Source: Bryobacterales bacterium
GTDB taxonomy: Bacteria; Acidobacteriota; Terriglobia; Bryobacterales; Bryobacteraceae
Reading direction: 5' to 3'
Length of the DNA stretch: 17,084 nucleotides
Assembly: GCA_003132905.1 (NCBI GenBank)
Contig: PKZC01000356.1
Span: 35,733 to 52,816 of the forward strand
How positions within the stretch are numbered: position 1 is the stretch's first letter; each line of letters begins with the position of its first letter. Of this stretch, positions 1 through 6,055 are shown piece after piece. Under the pieces are notes generated by a model. The model did no database searches, was not told the DNA's origin, and worked only from the letters and a program-made list of their open reading frames with translations. The translations under genes were made by a program, and so were the position numbers.

Positions 1-513
1 ACCCTGCCGCCTTTCGGCATGCTGGATAGCACCGGAAAATTCACCCCACCGCCGAAGATGGCGCCCGCAGGAACTCGCGCTGCCCATCGTCCACCCGTAT
101 CGATTCGCGGACCTGATCTTGATCTTGCTATCGAGGCAGCTCGTGCGGCAGTTGATACCTGCGCCGCCGGCGGCTTCTACATCGGGGCAACTGTGATCGA
201 CACTTCCGGTCAGCCGCGGGCTGCGGTGGAAGCTGAGGGATCCGACGGCGGCCATGTTTACGTTGCGGTCCGAAAAGCGCTAGTGGCGCTCACTTTCAAA
301 ATGCCGAGCTCTCAAGCGGCCGCAGCTGTTCAGACCGACAAAGCTTTGCTCGCGCGAGTAACTCCGAACATGTTCGTAATGGAGGGTGCGGTCCCAATAA
401 TGGCGGGAACCGAACTCATCGGCGCAATCGGCGCCAGCGGCACGGCGGGCGGGGATCAGGACGAAGTCTGCGCCATCGCTGGTCTCAACAAGATCAAAAG
501 CCGCCTCAAATAG
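1..513 (+). CDS. GlcG/HbpS-like (DUF336) heme-binding family protein, 5' end cut by window edge
   Basis: The protein matches the GlcG/HbpS (DUF336) family across almost its whole visible length. Visible hallmarks are the helix that opens with DLDLAIEAARAAVD, the strand IGATVIDTSGQPRA, the AVRKALVALTFKMPSS segment, the GAVPIMAGTELIGAIGASG core and the closing GGDQDEVCAIAGL. Family members bind heme or small ligands, or are of unknown role beside glycolate oxidase genes; no oxidase genes are visible here. The reading frame is open from base 1 with no stop, and the first ATG (19) has no ribosome binding site. The Pro-rich stretch before the domain (PPPKMAPAG) looks like the linker of an exported acidobacterial member whose signal peptide lies upstream. 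The start is therefore probably outside the window. Family call is firm; substrate is unknown. Confidence 0.85.
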   Translation, partial: TLPPFGMLDSTGKFTPPPKMAPAGTRAAHRPPVSIRGPDLDLAIEAARAAVDTCAAGGFYIGATVIDTSGQPRAAVEAEGSDGGHVYVAVRKALVALTFKMPSSQAAAAVQTDKALLARVTPNMFVMEGAVPIMAGTELIGAIGASGTAGGDQDEVCAIAGLNKIKSRLK

Positions 514-607
514 GCCAGAAATGCCAACCCGTAACTTGTAAAAATATGTTAAACCGCGCTTTGCACCTTAGCCGGCAAGGCGATAGAGTCGATGGGGATC
601 TGCTTCC

Positions 608-612
608 GGAGG
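608..612 (+). promoter_or_regulatory. Ribosome binding site that fixes the DUF6152 start
   Basis: GGAGG lies 8 nt before the ATG at 621. The same frame has an earlier ATG at 546, but that one has no such site and would put 25 extra residues before a clean signal peptide. Confidence 0.7.
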
Positions 613-620
613 ATTCGAGC

Positions 621-1049
621 ATGAAAAAACACCTGATAAATTGTCTGATCGTGGGGGTTATCGGCAGCGCGCCCGCCTTCGCCCACCACGGAACTTCAGT
701 GACGTACCAGACGGACAAGACAATCACTATGACAGGAACAGTTACTGAGTTCTCGTTTTCCTACCCACATCCCCAACTCTACTTCGATGTGAAAGACGCC
801 GAAGGAAATGTCCAGCACTGGGGTTCCGAATTTGCGCCGACTCCCTTGATGATGAAGCAGATGAATGTCGGATGGAGCAGAGATACGATCAAAGCTGGAG
901 ATACAGTGACAATAACTTGCAATCCTCACAGAGTTCCAGGTTCGACCGCCTGCCTTACGAAGGAACTGATAATAAACGGCAAGAAGCTCCCGATGGGCGG
1001 TGGAGGAAAGCCGCCGGAACCAGGGAAAGAGCCGACAGGAAAAGAATAG
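621..1049 (+). CDS. DUF6152 family exported protein
   Basis: This is a 142-residue protein of the DUF6152 type, whose function is not known. A signal peptide spans about residues 1-21 (MKK..., hydrophobic core, then AFA as the cleavage motif), so the mature protein should begin His-His-Gly. The domain follows: the TITMTGTVTEF strand, the YPHPQLYFDVKDAEGN segment (NPHxxLxxDVKDxDG in relatives), the HWGSE motif, a Met-rich segment TPLMMKQMNVGW, and the AGDTVTITCNPHRVPGS strand. The tail is Gly/Pro/Lys-rich (GGGGKPPEPGKEP). The start at 621 is chosen for the GGAGG site and the signal peptide. It is followed by another exported protein of unknown function, 112 nt downstream, a pairing common in Solibacter-type genomes as far as I recall. 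A metal-binding role is possible from the N-terminal histidines but is inference. Confidence 0.85.
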   Translation: MKKHLINCLIVGVIGSAPAFAHHGTSVTYQTDKTITMTGTVTEFSFSYPHPQLYFDVKDAEGNVQHWGSEFAPTPLMMKQMNVGWSRDTIKAGDTVTITCNPHRVPGSTACLTKELIINGKKLPMGGGGKPPEPGKEPTGKE

Positions 1050-1161
1050 CTCAGGACCCAAAGGAGCATTCACACTTTACGGTCCGGCTGGGGTGTGAAG
1101 TTCAGGGTTCTGCGCGGGATATTCAGCGGCGACAGCGGGTATGCTGCTAAAAAGGGCCTTC

Positions 1162-2034
1162 ATGATGCGACAGCGCTTAGCAATATCAGTCATTTTAACC
1201 GGCGTCTTTTTTTCGCCTCTTCTGTTCGCGCAAACTGCTTCGAAAGAGAAAGCGGCAAAGGACCAGACGAAGGCCTTCGACCCCCACGATCTCTCGGGCA
1301 AGTGGAATCGAGTGAGCCCTTTCCAAACCTACAGCAATGTGCCTGGCGGTGCGAATGAATTGCAGGCATACATATTGGGGCAGACGTCCGCTCCACAGAA
1401 ACTGAATGTTGAAACTGCCGAAGCTCCTTTTACACCCGAGGGAAAGGCAAAGTTCGACAAGAATATTCCCTCCTACGGCCGGCGCATCACCGCACCGATG
1501 CTGGGCAACGATCCGCAGGCCATGTGCGACCCCTGGGGTGTGCCGCGCATGCTGAATGGCCAGGTTGCGGGACCACACGCCACCATCGAAATGGTCCAGC
1601 TTCCCGACAGAACGTTCACCTTTTCCCAGTGGCATCACGATTACCGGGTAGTCTGGACGGACGGGCGGCAGCTCCCCAAGTTGGAGAAGGTTGAACCTAA
1701 GTGGAACGGATATTCGGTGGGCAGGTGGGAAGGAAATACCTTCGTCGTGAACTCCCTCGGGTTTGACGAAAGAACGTGGCTGGATCATAACGGCTATCCG
1801 CACACGGACCAGATGCATCTGGAAGAGCGTTACCGCCGGCTGGATGCGGATACCCTGGAGCTGGTTGAAACCATCATCGACCCGCAATACTATTCGAAGC
1901 CCTTCCGCAGCGACACCAAAATATGGAAACTGGATCGAGAAGGCGGCAAAGCCTGGGACGAGCAGATCTATTGCGTACCGTCTGAAGAGTTCAAATTTAA
2001 CAAATTGATTCGGGACGGCAATGTCGGCAAATAG
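1162..2034 (+). CDS. Conserved exported protein of unknown function (Acidobacteria-type)
   Basis: A 290-residue exported protein; I recognise the family as common in Acidobacteria but know no function for it. A signal peptide covers about residues 1-24 (MMRQR, hydrophobic core, LLFAQ). The body has a DLSGKW motif, a CDPWGVPRML motif, a repeated beta pattern with FSQWHHDYRVVWTDGRQLP and WNGYSVGRWEGNTFVV, then the acidic/aromatic GFDERTWLDHNGYPHTDQMHLEERYRR and a charged C-terminal part. Such repeats suggest a beta-rich periplasmic protein. The start is uncertain: ATG codons exist at 1141, 1162 and 1165. AAAGGG at 1151-1156 would serve 1162 or 1165, so 1162 is preferred; the ATG at 1141 would add seven residues and has no good site. 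It probably belongs with the DUF6152 gene upstream. Confidence 0.8.
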   Translation: MMRQRLAISVILTGVFFSPLLFAQTASKEKAAKDQTKAFDPHDLSGKWNRVSPFQTYSNVPGGANELQAYILGQTSAPQKLNVETAEAPFTPEGKAKFDKNIPSYGRRITAPMLGNDPQAMCDPWGVPRMLNGQVAGPHATIEMVQLPDRTFTFSQWHHDYRVVWTDGRQLPKLEKVEPKWNGYSVGRWEGNTFVVNSLGFDERTWLDHNGYPHTDQMHLEERYRRLDADTLELVETIIDPQYYSKPFRSDTKIWKLDREGGKAWDEQIYCVPSEEFKFNKLIRDGNVGK

Positions 2035-2128
2035 CCTCGATCGTGAGCCGCTCGGCAACTCTTATACTCAGGCCCGATCTGCCTGACAACCTACCAGAAG
2101 CCCCGCGGCTCGCTGGCCATTTCGGGGT

Positions 2129-2623
2129 ATGAAACGATACGCGCTTTGTTTTGTCGCATTGGGTTTTGGCCGTCCGGCGTTTGCTGCGGAAGAAAGCTGT
2201 TCCCGTGCGTGCATGAAGCACGTGTTGGATGAGTATATCTCGGCTGTATTCCTGCACATTCCGGGATCGGCGCCGTTAGCCGCTGAACACAGGACAACCG
2301 AGAATACGTGGGACGTCAGCGACGGTGGCGGCTTCTGGAAAGTGGTGACAGGCTATGGAGACCTCCAAAGGCGCTATTTCGATCCATCCACCGGACAGGC
2401 TGCATTCTTAGGCCTTTTGAAGGAGGGTGATGCGACCGCCCTAGCGTCGGTGAGAGTCAAGATCGAGCATCGGAAGATCACTGAAGCGGAGTGGACGATA
2501 AACGTGCCCAAGGACCTCACTGGGCTCACGTTATCTCCGCCGTTTCCTGGAAAAATAATACCTGCGTCGCAAATGGCGCCGCGCGACGCGCTAACATCAT
2601 CTTTGAAACCATTGCCAAGGTAA
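2129..2623 (+). CDS. SnoaL/NTF2-like exported protein, C-terminus probably altered
   Basis: A 164-residue protein with a short signal peptide (MKRYAL... to about AFA, residue 19). The next part, CSRACMKHVLDEYISAV, then LAAEHRTTENT, the GGFWKVVTG segment and the ASVRVKIEHRKITEAEW strand, matches an acidobacterial NTF2-like (SnoaL-type) family in which a cysteine pair follows the signal and a final strand carries an ExE motif. NTF2-like proteins form a cone-shaped pocket; the ligand here is unknown. After about residue 122 the sequence stops resembling the family, and the same nucleotides are overlapped in another frame by an open frame that leads into a TIGR03437 tail. The C-terminal 40 residues may thus be a read-out into foreign sequence. 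No strong ribosome binding site precedes ATG 2129. Confidence 0.6.
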   Translation: MKRYALCFVALGFGRPAFAAEESCSRACMKHVLDEYISAVFLHIPGSAPLAAEHRTTENTWDVSDGGGFWKVVTGYGDLQRRYFDPSTGQAAFLGLLKEGDATALASVRVKIEHRKITEAEWTINVPKDLTGLTLSPPFPGKIIPASQMAPRDALTSSLKPLPR

Positions 2624-2820
2624 CAACCACCTTGGGAGGCGTCGACGCGCCTGTCTTGTTTTCCGGCCTCGCGCCGGGTTTCGCGGGGCTGTACCAGGTG
2701 AATATCCAGGTGCCAACGGGTGTACCTCCCTCAGATGCGGTCTTGCTCGTTATTAAGGCCGCGGATGCCCAGACGGGAGCGGCGGCTCAATCGAACCCGG
2801 TAATGATCGCCGTTCAGTGA
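2491..2820 (+). pseudogene. C-terminal remnant of a TIGR03437-domain (Solibacter-type) exported protein
   Basis: From about 2608 to the stop at 2820 the frame reads as the last 65 or so residues of a TIGR03437 domain: VTTTLGGVDAPVLFSG, LAPGFAGLYQVNIQVPTGV, then PPSDAVLLV and NPVMIAVQ. Full domains are near 215 residues and sit at the C-terminus of long secreted beta-propeller or Ig-repeat proteins, so the bulk of the gene is missing. The frame opens just after a TGA at 2482-2484; the only start near there is a GTG at 2491 with no convincing ribosome binding site, and residues between 2491 and 2608 look non-native. It overlaps the end of the SnoaL-like gene in another frame. A remnant left by deletion or rearrangement is the simplest reading. 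Confidence 0.6.
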
Positions 2821-3168
2821 CGGCTGCTGCCTCGGACGGAGCGACTCTGCGGTCTGCCCGCTGCCGATTCTTCTCTGCCCGTAGTTGGGTGTTGGTCAGT
2901 CACCTACTCTAGTTTCGCGGCTGGTTGACGCGCCATCGAGAGCCTGCGAGATTCGGATGCAACGCCAAGGGTCGTGAGCGCCCTCCGGGAACGGCTTAAC
3001 GATGGAGCCAAACTGGTAATATCCTCGGATCGTTGCCAGCTAGCGGAAACAGCCTGAAACCCGGACCTGCGCGGCCGTCGCAGCACCCGCTCGGCATACG
3101 TGGGCGATCTCGTGCACCGTCCTTTGCCTGCCGACCAGGAGTTCTTACTCTTACCGTCAGTAAATTCG
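2821..3168. other. Gene-free stretch with no clear feature
   Basis: These 348 bases lie between the TIGR03437 remnant and the antitoxin. I find no credible gene, promoter or terminator. A minus-strand stretch (about 3060-3144) reads VHEIAHV between stops and may be a trace of a lost gene. Confidence 0.5.
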
Positions 3169-3465
3169 CTAAGCAGATTTCTTCGCGGTGCGCGGTGCGA
3201 AGCTGATGAGCAGGCGGGAGCCGGTAGCGTCCGCGAGCCGTTCCAGCGTCCGCATTGACGGTCGCGAGCGACCGCTTTCCAATCGGGCGACGACGGGCTG
3301 CGTCGTCCCCATCTTTCGAGCCAACTCCTCTTGCGTCAGGCCCGCTCGGTTGCGGACGTCAATGACGGCTGAGGCGAGCGCGAATTCTTCCTCAAGTGCT
3401 TCGTAAGCCTTCCGGTATTTTGGCTCCTTCATCCATTTCTTGTGAAGGTCTGTAATGCGTGCCAT
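3169..3465 (-). CDS. XRE-family HTH antitoxin (HigA-like)
   Basis: A 98-residue protein with a canonical Cro/C1-type helix-turn-helix at about residues 34-88: VIDVRNRAGLTQEELARKMG, then TTQPVVARLESGRSRPS, which is the recognition part, and TLERLADATG. The N-terminal helix region (HKKWMKEPKYRKAYEALEEEF) and the ISFAP segment near the end are typical of antitoxins paired with RelE/Gp49 toxins, where the antitoxin neutralises the toxin and represses the operon. Its ATG (3465) follows the toxin stop by 3 nt, the toxin-first order seen in HigBA-type loci. The gene itself looks intact, with stop TAG at 3169-3171, while its toxin partner is broken. It may therefore be an orphan antitoxin or simply a stranded regulator. 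Confidence 0.88.
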   Translation of the reverse strand: MARITDLHKKWMKEPKYRKAYEALEEEFALASAVIDVRNRAGLTQEELARKMGTTQPVVARLESGRSRPSMRTLERLADATGSRLLISFAPRTAKKSA

Positions 3466-3468
3466 CGA

Positions 3469-3764
3469 CTATTTCTTCTCCTCCGGTTTGATGAGCTTCA
3501 TGCGGGACAACGCCAGATCGATTTCATGACGCGGTGTTTTCTCCGTTTTCTTAACGAAGACCCGCAAGATCACGATGCGCTGGCCTCGTGCCGCCACATA
3601 AAGCGCCCGTGAAATCCCGCTCTTGCCCTTCATCCGCGTTTCCCACAGCCGGCCCTCGATATGCTTGACATGTGGTCCCCCGACGCCCGCCTGTCGTCGG
3701 GCAGCGCCTCAACCTCTGCGTCGACGGTCAGCTCAAAGGTTATTATACCAAAAAAGATATATGG
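3469..3764 (-). pseudogene. RelE/Gp49-type (HigB-like) toxin, broken by a frame change
   Basis: The C-terminal part is clear in one frame from about 3684 down to the TAG at 3469: PHVKHIEGRLWETRMKG, then GISRALYVAARGQRIVILRV, then FVKKTEKTPRHEIDLAL, which is the signature of Gp49/RelE-family ribosome-dependent mRNA interferases. A stop closes this frame close upstream (3706-3708). In a neighbouring frame the bases 3681-3737 read FELTVDAEVEALPDDRRA, the expected N-terminal strand and helix. The two halves meet near 3680-3687, and relatives carry roughly 15-20 more residues between them, so a small deletion that also changed the frame is likely. No ATG is visible at the N-terminus. The toxin should be inactive. 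The family call is firm, the exact lesion is inferred. Confidence 0.7.
3742..3747 (-). promoter_or_regulatory. Possible -10 box for the toxin-antitoxin operon
   Basis: The minus strand reads TATAAT here, a perfect -10 consensus next to the start of the toxin homology. I see no good -35 hexamer 16-18 nt upstream, so this is tentative. Confidence 0.3.
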
Positions 3765-3865
3765 GCGCCTGCCTTGGATAAATCCCGCGCGTGTAGCTGG
3801 TCTCTCCGCATGAGGCTAAACTTTCGTGCAGAAGTGCTTCGTGGCTTCATCGGTTATTGCGCCCA

Positions 3866-4395
3866 TTAGTGGCTCGCGGCCGGACGCAAAACCGCCGCGC
3901 CGGCCGAATCAGGTTCGATCGGCGTAGTTCCACGCTCCCCCCACGAATTCGCCCCTGAACTAGCCGTCTCTGAACTCTTTCCCGGATCTATGAGCCGGAG
4001 CGGTTCGGTTGGGTCGAAGTAGAAGCCGTTGTCAGGTGACGTTGTGGTCGGCTTACGAGCTTTCAGCGCGGCGATTCTCTGCCGGACTTCTTCGTCACTC
4101 GTTCCGTACCCGGAATGCAGAGTCGCAGGTTTGGGAGCAACCGGAGGCGGCATCCCCGCGCTGCCGAAATTTGGCGGCTGGTATTCCTCCGCTTTCTCGC
4201 TCGCGCGCGCACAAAGTTGTTGACCGCGCTTTTCAAAGTTTGAAACTGGCACGTCTGCGAGAGCACGGCCGCAATGTCGCGACAGGTCAAGCCCTGCCGC
4301 CGCAATTCGTCCACGAGCTCGCCATATGGCTCTAAGCGCGACCTTCCCGTTTTCGCGCTTATACTATTCAAAACGTCTTGAAATTTGTTTTCCAT
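3866..4395 (-). pseudogene. Frameshifted HTH-like gene of a mobile-element-associated family
   Basis: Two overlapping frames make one protein of about 175 residues. The first, from ATG 4395 (GGAG at 4401-4404), reads ENKFQDVLNSISAKTGRSRL, then PYGELVDELRRQGLTCRDIA and LKSAVNNFVRA; the LRRQGLTCRDIAAVL...SAVNNFV pattern looks like a helix-turn-helix of proteins carried on plasmids and integrative elements. The second frame continues with SEKAEEYQPPNFG, a Pro-rich linker, DEEVRQRIAALKARKP and FYFDPTEPLRLID, the usual tail of such proteins. The switch falls in the run CGCGCGCGC at 4202-4210; removing one CG unit joins them as FVRASEKAEEYQ. A DNA-binding role is inferred from the motif only. It could be a natural mutation, a variable tract or a sequencing error. 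Confidence 0.6.
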
Positions 4396-4422
4396 GGCTA
4401 CTCCGGACCGCGAGCTGCGGTT

Positions 4423-4482
4423 GAACAGAAAGTGGACAAAACCGGGGACAGAAGCTGGACAAACGCTGGACGAAAGCTGGAC
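4423..4482 (-). repeat. Array of five to six direct repeats phased at 11-12 bp
   Basis: On the plus strand the core GGAC occurs at 4434, 4446, 4457, 4468 and 4479, with a degenerate GAAC at 4423; the spacings are 11, 12, 11, 11 and 11. The last three units read AGAAGCTGGAC, AAACGCTGGAC and GAAAGCTGGAC. The period is not a multiple of three, so it is not a protein repeat, and it is one helical turn, so a bound protein would see all copies on one face. The array lies 28 nt upstream of the ATG (4395) of the frameshifted HTH gene. Iteron-like or operator function is inference. Confidence 0.6.
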
Positions 4483-4507
4483 AGCGACGGTTGCGCAGCG
4501 CGCTCGC

Positions 4508-4531
4508 AAAACCTAAGCCGCCAGGCTTAGG
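4508..4531 (-). terminator. Terminator-like hairpin
   Basis: On the minus strand CCTAAGCC and GGCTTAGG form a perfect 8-bp stem with the loop TGGC, followed at once by TTTT. The stem is moderately strong and the T run short, so termination would be partial at best. No clear minus-strand gene ends just upstream; it could shield the repeat array and HTH gene from read-through. Confidence 0.35.
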
Positions 4532-5057
4532 GATGGTGTCGAGTTCTAAGCAACGCTCTCGAAGAAGAGCGAAAACGTTAGCCACGCTCAATTGCCACTT
4601 CGGAGCACGTCTGGTGCGCGTTGGTTTCATAACTGACCCTCGATCCTTTGGACGTTTTCACCATTGAACCGCCCGGCCTGCCCGGAGAAAGGCTGGGACG
4701 TTCGAAATGAAGTCAGCGCCTTCATCTGCTCGCTCCGATCCTGGTGCCCGAAGTGGTTGACGGGACTCCTGGAACTAGCGGGCACTCAGCCGCAAAAGTT
4801 CGAAATGCGTCCAGTGTGGGGAGCCAATCAAATGAAAGATTCCAGAGCGGTTCTCTCCATTGCTGCCAAGTACGGTCATTTTGGGCTGTTTTTTGCTTAG
4901 ACCCGCTACAGTTTCCACTACAGTCTGAAAGCCGGGTTCCAAACCCCCTACGTTTAAGCGCGTTCACAGAGGCAGCAAGTCATCCCTCTGTTGTAAAGAC
5001 TGCCAGCAAAGACCGCAACAGGCCAATGTAGGTACGGCCTGAAGGTAACTTTGGGCC

Positions 5058-5255
5058 ATGACAGATCAAAAACCGAAGCGATACTACAACGAACAACAGG
5101 CAGCCGAGTACCTTGGACTCAGCGTGCTTACCCTCCAGTGCTGGCGTCTGCGCAAGACGGGCCCCTGCTTTCACAAATTTGGTAAGAGCGTGAGATACTC
5201 TATCTCCGAATTGGACCGCTACGCCGAAGCTTGCCGCGTCCCTACAGCGGCATGA
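5058..5255 (+). CDS. Excisionase/AlpA-like HTH (MerR-type HTH_17) protein
   Basis: A 65-residue protein filled by one winged helix-turn-helix of the excisionase/AlpA type: YYNEQQAAEYLGLSVLTLQ is the HTH, followed by the wing and closing helix WRLRKTGPCFHKFGKSVRYS and ISELDRYAEA. Proteins of this kind bend DNA for a tyrosine integrase or switch on element genes. Length is normal for the family. ATG 5058 is preferred because the HTH begins only ten residues in; the GAAGG at 5041-5045 is a bit far (12 nt) to be ideal. No integrase lies next to it, so it looks like a leftover of an element or acts with an integrase elsewhere. Confidence 0.8.
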   Translation: MTDQKPKRYYNEQQAAEYLGLSVLTLQCWRLRKTGPCFHKFGKSVRYSISELDRYAEACRVPTAA

Positions 5256-5479
5256 CTGGCTCCGCACCGCTTCCCAACAGGCCATAACAGAAGCGGTCAC
5301 CAGAGTTTTATCGAGCTTCATAACATCCAACCGCGCGAAGACAAAAGCTTTTGCCATCACTTGCGCTCCAGTGCCTCCAACCCTGGTTGGTACGATTCGA
5401 GTCAGGTACGTCAACCGAACTGGTTTCGGGGCGGTTCGTTTGAAGTCATGTGCGCCGCCCCGTTCTCAGCTCAAAACTA

Positions 5480-5491
5480 ACGTTTAAACGT
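5480..5491. repeat. Perfect 12-bp palindrome
   Basis: ACGTTTAAACGT reads the same on both strands. It lies 16 nt before the ATG of the headless gamma-glutamylcyclotransferase, close to the point where that gene loses its homology. It could be an operator or a recombination junction; nothing more can be said. Confidence 0.45.
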
Positions 5492-5507
5492 AGAGAGGTT
5501 TTACGCT

Positions 5508-5822
5508 ATGGTGCCAGCGGAAGCCGCCCAGGATCAGGCGGAGGGCCTCGGGCACGGATATCGTGAGGATGGGGAGGTGCAAGTCGTCAGAAGCGACGGC
5601 ACCGTTACGGCGCACGCGTACATTGCTACTGAAAAGGACAAGACCCGCCGTCCCTATCACTGGTACAAGGATTTCATCGTCGCCGGGGCGATCGAGCACG
5701 GCCTGCCGCCAGACTATGTCGAGAAGCCCAGGGCGATTGAAGGCCAGCCCGATCCTAAGCCCAAGCGTCGCGCCAGGAACGAAGCCCTTCTTGCGGAGGA
5801 GCAGAACCAGCCTGAGAAGTAG
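5508..5822 (+). CDS. N-terminally truncated gamma-glutamylcyclotransferase-like protein, probable remnant
   Basis: The 104 residues match the C-terminal half of the gamma-glutamylcyclotransferase (AIG2/GGCT-fold) family: DQAEGLGHGY, the strand VTAHAYIA, RRPYHWYKDFIVAGAIEHG, LPPDYVEKPRAIEG. The Glu in the AEGLG motif corresponds to the region of the catalytic acid in the family. Full proteins are about 150-180 residues and start with a YGSNM loop that binds the gamma-glutamyl group; that part is absent, and the frame is closed by a TAA at 5478-5480. An ATG at 5508 with GAGAGG upstream could still allow translation, but the enzyme would lack half its fold. The tail is charged. It borders the accessory stretch, suggesting it was cut by an insertion or deletion. 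Confidence 0.7.
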   Translation: MVPAEAAQDQAEGLGHGYREDGEVQVVRSDGTVTAHAYIATEKDKTRRPYHWYKDFIVAGAIEHGLPPDYVEKPRAIEGQPDPKPKRRARNEALLAEEQNQPEK

Positions 5823-5902
5823 CGAATGTCAGAGCGATTCACGCAGTGCGCAGCCCCTATCGCTGTTAAGGCTGATGGGGCAAGAGATGCGCTATGAACG
5901 AA

Positions 5903-5926
5903 ACTTACACAGTCACTTACACAGTT
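5903..5926. repeat. Two tandem copies of a 12-bp unit
   Basis: ACTTACACAGTC is followed directly by ACTTACACAGTT, so 11 of 12 bases match. It lies in the gap between the gamma-glutamylcyclotransferase remnant and the amidohydrolase stop. Possible protein-binding site; function unknown. Confidence 0.5.
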
Positions 5927-6055
5927 TCACATCTTAGAAATGCACCAATCGTGTTATCAATTGTTTGCAGGCAGACTGAAAGTACTTAAAATCGCTTGCG
6001 CTCGCTCCTAAGGAACGCTCTCCCGGCCCTGTTATTGTTTGAAGCGGGCAGGCAA

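Larger units (their letters stand above)
4396..5057. other. Long non-coding stretch with phased repeats and hairpins
   Basis: No gene in these 662 bases convinces me. The stretch holds the 11-bp phased repeat array (4423-4482), a terminator-like hairpin (4508-4531), a CGCTCT/AGAGCG inverted repeat (4554-4571), a GTGCCCG/CGGGCAC inverted repeat (4744-4785) and a doubled CTACAGT near 4907-4923. Such a collection is usual near replication, transfer or integration sites of mobile elements, but no specific site can be named. Confidence 0.45.
2821..5507. mobile_element. Decayed accessory island, boundaries inferred
   Basis: The stretch gathers genes typical of integrated elements: a toxin-antitoxin pair with a broken toxin, a frameshifted HTH gene behind phased repeats, and an excisionase-like HTH protein. 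It is bounded on the left by a gene tail (TIGR03437) and on the right by a gene without its head (gamma-glutamylcyclotransferase). No integrase, transposase or terminal repeat is visible, so the edges and the type of element are inference. No target-site duplication was found by eye. Confidence 0.35.

Noticed and set aside
1195..2058. Long minus-strand open frame of 287 codons
   Set aside because: It lies opposite a gene with a signal peptide and family motifs, has no family likeness itself and is a codon-bias shadow.
3100..3144. Minus-strand VHEIAHV, an HExxH-like zinc protease motif or a recombinase C-terminal helix
   Set aside because: The frame has stops close upstream and no further family sequence; a five-residue motif occurs easily by chance.
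4364..4630. Minus-strand open frame of 88 codons with a GAGGG before its ATG
   Set aside because: It has a fair ribosome binding site, but it runs through the hairpin and the 11-bp repeat array, overlaps the HTH gene start and resembles nothing I know.
4700..4807. GTTCGAAATG repeated at 4700 and 4798 as possible attachment cores
   Set aside because: A ten-base repeat is expected by chance many times in a window of this size.
4931..4947. GGGTTCCAAACCC hairpin resembling a tRNA T-arm, as in an attachment site
   Set aside because: The stem does not extend to a proper T-arm and no acceptor, anticodon or D-arm can be found around it.
4722..4967. Minus-strand open frame of 81 codons
   Set aside because: No start signal and no recognised family; left within the non-coding stretch.
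4980..5414. Minus-strand open frame of 144 codons
   Set aside because: It covers the excisionase-like gene on the other strand and has no family motifs.
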